From assembly GCA_037349315.1 (NCBI GenBank), contig JBAIAC010000007.1:50617001-50681000 (forward strand): a stretch of 64,000 nucleotides of DNA, given 5' to 3'. Under the pieces are notes generated by a model. That model made no database searches. It was not told the DNA's origin and saw only the letters and a program-made list of their open reading frames with translations. Positions 50,054 to 60,552 of the stretch are shown in pieces. The translations under genes and the position numbers were made by a program. Source of the DNA: Chelydra serpentina (Eukaryota; Chordata; Testudines; Chelydridae). Numbering within the stretch: the first letter of the stretch is position 1; each line of letters opens with the position of its first letter.

Positions 50054-50436
50054 TAGTGGTTCTCAACCAGGGGTATGCAGAGGTCTTCCAGGGAGTACAT
50101 TAACTCATCTAGATATTTAACTAGTTTTACAACAGGCTACATACAAAGCACTAGCAAAGTCAGTACAATCTAAAATTTCATAGACACTGATTTGTTTATA
50201 CTGCTCTGTATAATATACATTGAAATGTAAGTACAATATTTATATTCCAAATGATTTTAACACTATATGGTAAAAATGAGAAAGTAAGCAATTTTTCAGA
50301 AATAATGTACTGTGACACTTTTGTATTTTTCTGTCTGATTTTGTAAGTTTTTAAGTAAGGTGAAACTTGGGGGTACACAAGACAAATCAGACTCTTGAAC
50401 AGAGTACAGTAGACTGGAAAGGTTGAGAGCCATTGG
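50054..50436. mobile_element. hAT-like MITE
   Basis: The left end gtggttctcaaccagggg and right end ggttgagagccattg are inverted repeats. Short flanks around gtgtagtg resemble a duplication, but the boundary is blurred. Confidence 0.7.
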
Positions 50437-50439
50437 TGT

Positions 50440-52078
50440 AGTGGAGAATCAGAGCCACAGAGTTAATAAATTAACCACATTAATGAGCTTAGAAAATATT
50501 CAGTGTGAAACATTACATTCCTGGCATAGAAAGTCTAAAAACAAGCTTTCTCCAGCCAGCACTCAAAGCTTTTTAGTCTTCCATGTTCACCCATAAGTTA
50601 AGGTAACAGCCCTGTCCAACCCAAATCCCACCAGTGCATCACTTATGATATTATGAATCTACGTAGAAGACATTTGTGCATAACTTTGTTTAGTAGTCTG
50701 TGATTTTACTAAGGTAATAAATTTAATATGTAAGCCACTTTGCCTTCTTCCCCTACCTAGTGCAATATTGTATTTTAACATTATAATTGGTATTACTTTA
50801 AATGGTGTATTCCAAGGCTGTGCACTGTAATGTTATTTTCAAATTGTTTGATGTGCATACACTGACTCCAGTAGTACCCCTAAATTAAAAAGATATTTGA
50901 GTGATTGTAGCCGGGTGAGTCCACAATGGGGGAAGATGGGGAAAGTGTATATTTACCACATGGTAGCCAACAAAGGGTAAAACCCTAGAAGTGTAGTTTT
51001 CATGTGTTTTAGGAAACATCCTTTTTCCTAACAAAGACAAGGCCTAAGTTAGTTTGTTTGGGAATTCATGCTGTTGTAGGTACCTTCCCAACACACAGAA
51101 AGACAGTCACTGCTTCAAGTAGCTACATAGATCTTTTCAAACATGTATTAAAAAATGTAACACTCTTAAGACCACTTAATATATCTATGAGTACATATTT
51201 CCAGATTAAAAACCCTTAGGCATTTTAGAGAGCAAGTAACTGGTCACCTAACAAAACCAATATTAGTTATTACTTCATATTGTTGATTGTCTCCAGTATT
51301 CTAACTGAAAGAAACCTATGGTTTGTTTTACAATATATAAAACAATATATCTAACTGGTTTATTAAAGAGAGGATAGTGGCCTTTAACATGGAATTTTAA
51401 GAGATTTTTCTTCCTCAGTCTTAGGAAATTGTAGTTAAAAGCTTCCAGTTTAGAAGAGTAGAAGCTTGACATATTGAAATTACAGTGATGAGAGAACATT
51501 CAATCAGTCTATCTGCAAGACTGCATATTTTGATATGATAATTTATGGGTTCAATGCACATTAATTAAAAATTATTAATGTGAATACTTGCAGTAAGGCA
51601 GGAATTTAGGTTTAATTTTAAACATGAAGCAGAAAGAATGTCACATTTCTCCTTGGTCCTCAATGTTTACAAAAAAGAGCAATATTAAAACTAAGATTGA
51701 TTCAGTCTGCTTAAAAGAATACTTATAAGCAATTTTGTAAGCTGCCAATTTCACTTTGTGGCTGCTTACACTATGCCAAGGCAGATGCACTTTTGTGCAG
51801 GAAAAACAAGATCATTCTCTGTTTGATCCTCCTTTAGCGGAGCCCAATCTAAATCCAACAGTGTTTGTGAGCACCCCCTTATAAGTCAATGCGTGCAGAA
51901 AGATGGGAATGAAAGTTTAAAGGGAAGCTGTTTCAGCTTCAAGTTTTCAAAGGGCTGGTGTCAAACGGGGGGTAGGTAGTACTCTGCAAGTTCCATCCCT
52001 ATGACTAAACAAAATGAAAAATTACTCTCAGTAGATTGTGACTGTACATGTTCTGAGCATTAGCGAGCTCCTTTATCT
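50440..52078. other. Intron 1 sequence, nothing recognised
   Basis: AT-rich unique DNA. Confidence 0.5.
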
Positions 52079-52080
52079 TA

Positions 52081-52918
52081 GGCCTTGGCTACACTTGCGA
52101 GTTACAGTGCAATAAAGCCTCCCAGAGCGCTGTACCTCACTCCCCGTCTACACTGGCAAGGCACGTACAGCGCTGTCTCTCTGTGGCTACAGTGCTGCTG
52201 GTACTCCACCTCCCCGAGAGGAATAACAGCTGTTGCGTAGTGGCTGAGATGCTGCAGCTCTAGTGTAGTCGGGGAGTACGCACTGACTGACCTCCGGAAG
52301 CTCCCTTTGTTTTGAAACGGCACTTCCGGGTCTGGAGTTCAGAGCTCTGTTTTGGGGGCTGCTTATAAAAAAAACAAACACAGCTGCTGTTTGCTTTGAA
52401 TGAGTAAGAGGCAGACAGGGGGGCTCTGTTAGGAGTGCTGACAGCAAACGTTTGCTTGAAGAGAGAGGCAGCGGGGGTGGGGGGTGGGAAGGGGGTGGGG
52501 TTGGGGTCCATTTCAGCGAGCTGCTGCTTATCTGGTCTATGAAGAAAAAAAAACAAAGCTGCGTTTTCTTTCAGTGAGGGGGGGGGGGGGGGCGCGGTGG
52601 AGGGAGTGAGTTGTGAACCTTAGGACATAACGAGCTGACAGTCTGTGGGTACCCCAAAAACCCACTCTCCCCACCCACACACACTCCGTTACACCCCCCC
52701 CCCCATCCTTCCCATTTGAAAAGCATGTTGCAGCCACTTGAACGATGAAATAGCTGCCCATAATGCACCACTCCCAATACAACTGCAAGTGCTGCAAATG
52801 TGGCTACGACAGTGCGCTGGCACCTGTTAGTGTGGACAGACTGCAGCGCTTTCCCTACTCATCTGTACAAAGGCGGGTTTAACTCACAGCGCTGTACAGC
52901 TGGAAGTGTAGCCTTAGC
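52081..52918. mobile_element. Harbinger-type MITE, second large copy (opposite orientation)
   Basis: It begins ggccttggctacacttg after a TTA, ends ggaagtgtagcc, and shares its interior with the copy at 29959-30790 in reverse orientation (cgctgtacctcactc, gctcccttttgttttgaaac-like block, acagtctgtggg). The right boundary lost a few bases. Confidence 0.85.
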
Positions 52919-53997
52919 TCCTCCTTGGTGGGGATTGAGTTTATCTGTGGCTTCTTGGGGGGTCTTTCTTGATTAGGAAAAAGTACGTGGTACTATTCTC
53001 CAATACACAATCCACACATGGCACCAAAATAAGATCAACTTACAGTAAACTGCACAGATCTGAGATCCTCTCTCTCCTTTCTTATATAATGAATTAATAC
53101 ATACCAACATTTAAAATCACCTCACTGAGTTAACACCTCACTGAGATGAATGGGAGACTCCATCTCTCAAAGCTATTGTTCTGGGCTCTCTGAAGACTCT
53201 TGTGGGCCTGGTCTTCAACCTGTGGTATTCAAGTCTTGGACTGCTATTGATCAGCTCATATGTGAAAATACAATTTACATACATTTAAATTAACCCATTT
53301 AAAACAACAAGAAATCAGATCTCTGCTTGTTAACCTCAAAAACATGAAATGAGCTTTAAATTTAACCCGCTATGGATTTAACTATCTTGAATAATTTTGT
53401 GTCATCTGCAAACTTTGCCACTTCACTGTTCACTCATTAATGATCTGAGAAAGGAAGTATGTTGAACAGCACAGGTCCCAGCACAGAACCTTGGGGGGAC
53501 CCTACTATCTACCTCTCTCCATTGTGGAAATGGACCACTTATTCCTAACGATTGTTTCCTATATTTTAAACCAGTTACTGATCCACAAGAGGCCCTTCCC
53601 TGTTATCCCATGTTTCCTTAAGAGGCTTTGGTGAGCAGCCTTGTCAAAAGCTTTTTGAAAATCCAAATACATTGTATCAACCGAATCACCCTTATCCACA
53701 TGTTTGCTGACACGCTTAAAATGTTTTAAAGATTGGTGAGGCATGGCTTCCCTTTACAAAAGCCATGTTGAATCTTCCCCAACATATCATATTCATCTGT
53801 GAGCTCAATAATTGTGCTTTACTATAGATTCTACCAATTTGCCCAATACAGAAGGTAGGTTCACCAGCTACAGTTGCCAGGATTACCTCAGAAGCCCTTA
53901 AAAAAAATAATCAGCATTACATTAGCTACCATCCAGCCATCTACTACTGAGGCTTCTTTCAGAGATACTTTACATACCAGTTAGTAGTTCTGAAATT

Positions 53998-54201
53998 GGG
54001 GGGGGGGGGGGGGGGGGAGGGATTGCTCAGTGGTTTGAGCATTGGCCTGCTAAACCCAGGGTTGTGAGTTCAATCCTTGAGGGGGGCCATTTAGGGATCT
54101 GGGGTAAAAATCTGTCAGGGGACAGTACTTGGTCCTGCTAGTGAAGGCAGGGACTGGAGTCAATGACCTTTCAAGGTCCTTCCAGCTCTATGAGATAAAT
54201 A
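53998..54201 (+). mobile_element. Turtle tRNA-derived SINE with poly-G head
   Basis: A box (ttgctcagtgg) and B box (gagttcaatcc) are present. The tgaaatt duplication (53991-53997 and 54202-54208) brackets the insertion, and a run of 20 G precedes the A box. Confidence 0.88.
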
Positions 54202-54426
54202 TGAAATTTTTAATGGAGATATGCCTGAGTTCCTTCAGAACTCTTGGGCGAATACCCTCTAGTCCTGGTGACTTATTACCGTTTATCAATTTGTTCTGAA
54301 ACCTCTTCTATTGACACATCAATGTGGGAGAGTACTTCAGATTTGTTGCACAAAACTAGCTCTGATGTGGGTATCTACACCACATCCTCTGCAGTGAAGA
54401 CCAATGTTTAGCTCCTCTGCAATGAT

Positions 54427-54539
54427 AACCCACGAAAGCTTATGCTGAAATAAATTTGTTAGTCTCTAAGGTGCTACAAGTTTTTCTTTCTTATTTTCAT
54501 TTTGCTGACACAGACTAACACGGCTACTACACTGAAACT
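54427..54539 (+). mobile_element. Penelope-like element 3' tail in CR1
   Basis: acccacgaaagcttatgctg, then ataaatttgttagtctctaa and gctgacacagactaacacgg, the same tail as at 44941-45070. Confidence 0.8.
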
Positions 54540-54726
54540 TATTTTCCTTGAGTGCTCATTTAACACCTTGGTCATGTAATGGCCTCACTGTCTGTTTGGC
54601 ATGCTTTCTGTTTCTGATGTACTTAAAAATATTTTTACCATTGCTTTTTGCTTCTTTAGTAAGTCGCTGCTCAAATTCTTTCTTGGCTCACCGCAGTATA
54701 CTTTTACACTTTACCTGACACAATTT

Positions 54727-55009
54727 GGCTATGTTTACACTACACAGCTTTTAGCAACAGGCCATGTCGCTAAAGGTGCTCAGTGTAGCCGCTGTTTGTC
54801 AGTTCTCCTGCTGCCAAAAAACTTCAACCCCCAAGAGCGAGCAGTGTTAGCACTGTCGGCAGGAGAGTGCTCCTGCTGACAAAGAGCTGTTCACACTGGT
54901 GTTTGTCATCAGCAAAACTTGTGTCTTTCGGGGTGTGTGTTTTTTTTTTTTTTTAAACACCTCTGAAAGACAAAAGTTTTGTTGTTCAGCTGCGAGTGTA
55001 AATATAGCC
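54727..55009. mobile_element. Harbinger-like MITE with 3-bp TTT duplication
   Basis: The ends ggctatgtttacact and agtgtaaatatagcc are inverted repeats. TTT lies on both sides (54724-54726, 55010-55012). It is inserted into CR1. Confidence 0.82.
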
Positions 55010-57329
55010 TTTGTGTTCCTTCCTATTATTCCTAGTAGAATTTGACTTCTAAATTTTAAAAGATGCCTTTTTGCTTCTAACGTCCTCTGTTACTCTGCTG
55101 TTTAGCCACAGTGGCCTTCTTTTGTTCCTCTGGTCTTTACTGGCATACATTTAGCGTGAACCTCAATTATGGTGTTTTTGCATACATTTAACCCTTATGA
55201 AAGCTCCTTTTAATTTCCATCTAACAAGCATCCTCATTTTTGTGTAATGCCCCTTTTTTATGTTAAATGTTACCATAGTTTTGTTGTTGTTGTTGGTATT
55301 ATCCCTCTTACAAGGATGTTAAATTTAATTATTATTATTACCAAGCAGTTCAACTATAGTTACTTCCTGGACCAGATCCTGTGCTTCACTTAGGACTAAA
55401 TCAAGAACTGCCTCTCCCTTTATGGGTTCCAGGACTAGCTGCTCCAAGAAGCAATCATTTATGGTGTCTAGAAGTTTTCTCTCTGCATCATGTCCTGAGG
55501 TGACATTTAGTTTTTATTGTCCTATCTACTTTTGTACCCTTACCTCCCTAATCATTTCACAATCACTGTCATCCTGGTCAGGGGGTCGGTAGTACATTCC
55601 TATTGCTATACTCTTTATTCAAGCATGGAATTTCTATCCAGTTTGTTTCATTTACCTTCTTTGCCTCTATGCTCTCTTACACATATAATGTCACTCCCCC
55701 ACAAGGACTGCTTACTCTGTTATTCCTATATATTTTATACCCTGTTATTACTGTGTCCCATTGATTATCCTCAGTCCACCAAGTTTCTGTGATGCCTCTT
55801 ATATCAATATCCTTGTCTAATGCCAGGCATTCTAGTTCACTCATCTCTTCTACATAGACATCTAGCTTATGTATATAAGCACCTGGACGTTGTCAGCTGT
55901 CAGTTTTAAGTTGCTTGCCTGTGTGTGTTATATTTAAATGGGAGTCTCATCTATCTTTTCCTCACTAGCTCCTACCTGTACACTTCACCAACTTTTCCCC
56001 TTTCCCGTTTACAAGGATATAGCGTTTCCCCTTTAATAAATACCTCATCTCTGACCGAACCATGTCCTCCTCCACAGCTATTGACTTTCCCTCATTCCTT
56101 AGCTTAAAAAAAAAATCCTCTACAACCTTTTTAATTTTATGTGCCAGCAATTCAGTTCCATTTTGTTTTAGGTTGAGTCCATCCCTCCTGTGTAGGTCAC
56201 TCCTTCCCCCAAAGCTTCCTCAGTTACAAATAAAGCTAAATCCCTATACCATTGTCTCATCCACATATTGAGACCTTGCAGTTTTGCCTGTCTTACTGGC
56301 CCTGCATGGGGAACAGAAAATGCTACCATGGAGGTCCTGGACTTTAATCTCTTACCTAGAGACTAAATTTGGCCTCCAGGACCTCTCTCTCATACTTCCA
56401 TGTCACTGGTATCTACATGTAACAAGACCACCAGCTTCTTCCCAGCACTACCTGTAAGACTATCTAGATGTGAGATCCACGATCTTCACACCCAGCAGGC
56501 AATCCACCATGTGGTTCTCTCGGTCATCACAAATCTAGCTATCTATATTTCTTATAATTGAATCCCCACTACTATTGCCTATCTCTCCCTAAAAACTGGA
56601 GCCTCTACGCCCAGAGGGATATCCTCAGTGTGAGAGGATATCATGACATCTGGAAAATGAGTCCCAAATATGGGATCATTTCCTTCCACTCCAGTTGATG
56701 CTCTCCTGCCCCAAGACTTTCATCCTCTTTAACAGGACAGAGGATGTTGGACAGGAGGTGGGACCACACTGCTATGTTCCTGAAAAATCTCTCCCATTAC
56801 CTCTGTCTCCCTTTGCTTCTCCACTTCAGCCACTCTCGTTTCCTGTTGGGGAACCATGATTATTAAGGCCCTAAAACAGAGACCCCCCTCCAAAAGCAAC
56901 AGGGAAAATTGCTAATGACGGGTTTTTTTTGGTAATTATTCACAAACATAAGGTTGGACTTTGAATGAAAAAGAAAGAAAATACTGACATTTTGGGGTCA
57001 GAATGCTCTTTAACCTCTCCCCTCCCACCAAAGTGTATGATAATACACCCCCCCCAAAGTGTATGATAATACATACACAGACACACACACACAGATTCTG
57101 CTATTGTAATATAAAGATAAAGATAAAGAACTGCTAAATGTTATGATTAAGAGCTTTCTTAGTTACACTTTAATAATTTACTATTATGGATAGTGAATGC
57201 ATTTAAAATAAGGCCAAAGCTTTGCTGGCATAAGTGTTGTTTTGCCAATTTTCCTTTTAAATAGAATTTCTGATTTGTTTAAAATGATGTTACTGCTGAC
57301 AGGAAAAAGATAATGCTGTTCTGGATGAT

Positions 57330-57975
57330 TTTAGGTATAAAGTAAACAAACCTATAATGACAAGAAGCCCCCTTTACTGGGAAAATCCAGGAGCAGGGTG
57401 AAGCAGAAACAGAATGACACACAGCAACAGTTGTGTAAACTGAAGCTTGCACCTTGTTTTAGGTAACCCATACAATACACAACACTTAACACGCTTAATG
57501 CTGATTGGAGAAAGGTTTATACATTTCCTCATTACATATTTATTAAGACCCAAGTGAACAAGGCCCAAATGGGAGAAACACCAGACCAGAAACTGAAAGA
57601 ATGGATCTGAAGGACCAGGCTAAAGACCAGAGGTGGCAATGACCGACCATGAAGTAAAGAATTTCCCAGTGGCCCAGAATGTGGTAACTTGGGCCTCCTG
57701 CCAATTCTGTCTTATCTGTTTATCACCTGGCATAAATATATGTTCAGACAGTGTAAGTGACAATTATTGTCTGAAATAGTATAAATGAAGGTGAAAACGG
57801 ATTCAGGCTAAACTGGGTAGACTTGAGACTCAGTTTCCCACCTTACACTTTCAATATTCCAGTGGATGTATTCGGTCTCCGCATGCTCATATACACCTCC
57901 TGCCCACAAGACAGGTCAGTGCAATAAAATGAGTAGCCTGCACCCTGCTGCTGGTCTTTTGCCTGCATCTTTACT
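57330..57975 (+). repeat. Possible solo LTR
   Basis: A TATA-like agtataaatgaagg is followed about 130 bp later by a polyadenylation motif gtgcaataaaatgag and a pyrimidine/GT-rich stretch, the layout of an LTR U3-R-U5. Clear TG...CA ends and a target duplication were not seen, so this stays tentative. Confidence 0.3.
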
Positions 57976-59419
57976 CATGGGGCTTTTTTATTTAGCCTAA
58001 GTTTAGGGTATATTTTCTTTATTCTGTCAGTTACTTTCCTGTGGACTTAGTGCCTTTCCAATTCTTAAATCCCTTGGACTCCTCCCACTGTAGCCAAACT
58101 CTCCTTACCTTGGCAGCTCACTGCATTACTATGCGCCCTCACTCTCTCAGGGGCTCTCTCTACTTGAAAAGGAGCTCTTGCAGGAGCCCTTTAAATTTAT
58201 ACCTGTGGCTCGGCCACACGTCCTTGCCACCTCCTACTGATTATTTGGGTCCTGGCCTCTACCTCAACAAACGATTTACACAGTTGCCACAGGCCCTAGC
58301 ATTTCCAAAGTCACTAGTGCAGCCTCTCTTACCAAGTTTGGAAGTTAGGGTTTAGATCCGGATAGATCTTTATATTTTAGGCTAAAATTTTAGCATTTTA
58401 TAGGCTAAGTATTCTAAGTGCCTACAAACAAGGATTTCAAACTAAGACAAGGTCTTGGTGGCTGCAGGGTACCATTCAGTGCATTACTAACAAAAGGGTA
58501 GACAGAGACTTTTAACACATTATTTGTAAACTAACTACATGCCATGTTGATAGCTTGTCTCCATTACAACAGGGTTTGTGCTGGTCCGATTTCAGCTGTA
58601 ACACAGACAAGACAACTGGGTAAAAAAAATACACATAGATGTACCATGTCTCACTGGCCCTCCTGCAAGCATGAGTATTATTACTACAATTCTCAAATAC
58701 AAGTTTAGGAATTCAAACTAATGCTCATTTTACTAATTCAATAAAATTCTTTGTACAACAGACCTATCCATAACATTTAAGACTATCTATCAATGTTTTT
58801 TAGAACGATCTTGAATGGAATAGTTTTGATTCTGGCTTTTATTTATTCCTTCTAACAAAGACGACTAGCAAAATACAAATTCCCTTTGAAATCACATTTA
58901 ATTTTCTACAGAACACCCAGCATAGCTATCATGTTCTCTGTTTAAGGCAGGGAGTTTAGGAGGAATGGAAAGAGGGGAGTGGCGGCGAAATGAGAAATTC
59001 ATCTATAACCAAGAATGGAACTATTTTAAAATGCATATAGATTTAAGACAGTGCTAAAAAGAGCAGCATTCATTACAGTGAAAAAAAGTTATTTTTGGAA
59101 AATAATTTTTTTTCTGAAGTGCTAAAAATGTTAATAGACATTACAAATTACAATCTTTTTTTTTTTTTTTTTTTTTTGTATTTTATCTAAGCTTGTTTGG
59201 ACAGCAGTAATTAAACCTAAATATACTGAATGACTCCAGCACAACAGTCATGTATTTTCCTCGGAAAACCAAAACTCCCTTTAGCAAAGCAATGCACTGT
59301 TCTACCACAAACAGCCTGTAGATATCTGAAGTGTTTCCTTCTTTTTCCCCAGGAATAAAATATCAATTCCACCCACTGAACAAAGTAAATACCAGCAAAC
59401 CTCGGGATATGCTTTTCAG
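57976..59419. other. Intron 1 sequence, nothing recognised
   Basis: AT-rich, with a long poly-T at about 59157-59177. No exon was recognised. Confidence 0.45.
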
Positions 59420-59421
59420 CG

Positions 59422-59476
59422 CTTATGCTGAAATAAATTTGTTAGTCTCCAAGGTGCTACAAGTTTTTCTTTCCTA
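59422..59476 (+). mobile_element. Penelope-like element tail fragment
   Basis: gcttatgctgaaataaattt and gttagtctccaaggtgctac match the other tails. It sits about 200 bp from the CpG island. Confidence 0.7.
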
Positions 59477-59619
59477 GTATCTCTCGTGTCTCGTTTTAAA
59501 TTGGAGCTTGTACCATCATCCTGTTAGGAAACGCAGATCTGCTCATTTGGGAGTGCAACTATTTGAAGACATTCTCCCAGGTAAAATGAAGGGGCTGATC
59601 ATGTACTTAATGGCACGGG

Positions 59620-60530
59620 TAACGTCTCCTTCCAGGGGGCAGCCAATGCGCATGAAAGGCACAGCACGGGCGAGGAGAGGAAGGTGGCAAGGTCGCCCAC
59701 CGGGCGGGTAGGAGACGGGAGGCGCAGGGCTGCTGTCAGGGGGCAGCCCACGCCCTGGGAAAGGCCGAGCTGCGAGGCCTGTGGCAACACGCCTGGAAGT
59801 GTCACGAGAGAGGAGCGCACCCCTCCCCCCGCCAGCAGCAACACCTGTCCCGGAAGAGAGACGGTCCCGCTCAGCCCCTCCCTCCACGGAGCTCACCTGG
59901 CACCAGCCAGGGCCTAACGCATGACGGACACCCCCGCCGTGCCCGCCGCCAGCACCCCCGCCCGATCCGCGCCAGGGACCCTGACTGAGCTGCGGGCCGG
60001 GACGCCCCGCTGTGCTGCCCGGCAGCGGGAGCGGTCCCGGGCTCAGCCCCAAGGCAGGAAGGGCCGTGACCAGGAGCGGTCCGGAGAACCCGGCTGCTCA
60101 CTCACCCGCCGCTCATGGTACCGCGCTGCCCGGGCCACGCCGAGCCGAGGAGGCGGCGCTGATCCGGGGCAGCCCTAGCGCCGGGGCCCACTCCGCAGAG
60201 CCTGCGCCATTCAAACTGCGGCGCGCTGCATGCCGGGCCGGAGAGAGCCGGGGCGGGCCGCCGCCGCCTGCCCCCTCCCCCGCGGCGGCCTTCGCACCGC
60301 GCAACGAAACCGCCTCCCCTGGTGGCGACCGGCGGAACTGCACGCGCACGTCGCCCGGCAGCCTCAGCCTCTTCCCTGCGCACCAGCGCGCTCGTGTAAA
60401 CCCGCCTCACCGCCCGGGGCCGCCCGCGGGCAAAGCAGCGACCCGCCTCGCCCTGCCTCGCTCCAGCTCTCTATTGGTCTCATGCCCCCGCCCCCATTTC
60501 ACTTCCCCGTTGTCACCAGCCTCTAACTAA
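59620..60530. promoter_or_regulatory. KATNBL1: CpG island, KATNBL1 promoter
   Basis: About 900 bp of very GC- and CpG-rich DNA in an otherwise AT-rich window. On the minus strand it holds a CCAAT box at 60473-60477, a CDE/CHR-like pair (GCGCC, four bases, TTTGAA) at 60210-60224 and the exon 1 donor at 60105. The long open frames here on both strands are a by-product of few stop codons. No second, divergent gene was identified. Confidence 0.85.
60106..60205 (-). other. KATNBL1: Probable noncoding exon 1 of KATNBL1
   Basis: Inside the CpG island the minus strand has a near-consensus donor GGCGG/GTGAGTGAG at 60106/60105, the right distance and orientation to be KATNBL1 exon 1. Just before it is an ATG in good context (ACCATGAGC, 60116-60114), which would open an upstream reading frame. 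The right limit, the transcription start, is only estimated. Confidence 0.6.
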
Positions 60531-60552
60531 CCCGTACCACCACTGTGCAGTG

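Larger units (their letters stand above)
53340..56880 (-). mobile_element. CR1 LINE fossil with three nested insertions
   Basis: The minus strand carries ORF1 and ORF2 remnants from right to left: an esterase-like ORF1 piece (about 56400), endonuclease fragments ending in a LDLVLS-type motif (about 55400), and RT with TMYLDFQKAFDKAAHQSLLR (53744-53559). It is interrupted by a SINE (53998-54201), a Penelope-like tail (about 54427-54539) and a Harbinger-like MITE (54727-55009). Confidence 0.82.

Noticed and set aside
59543..60530. Open frames of about 170 codons on both strands in the CpG island
   Set aside because: They are Gly/Pro/Ala/Arg-rich with no domain and overlap each other on both strands, as expected where stop codons are rare.
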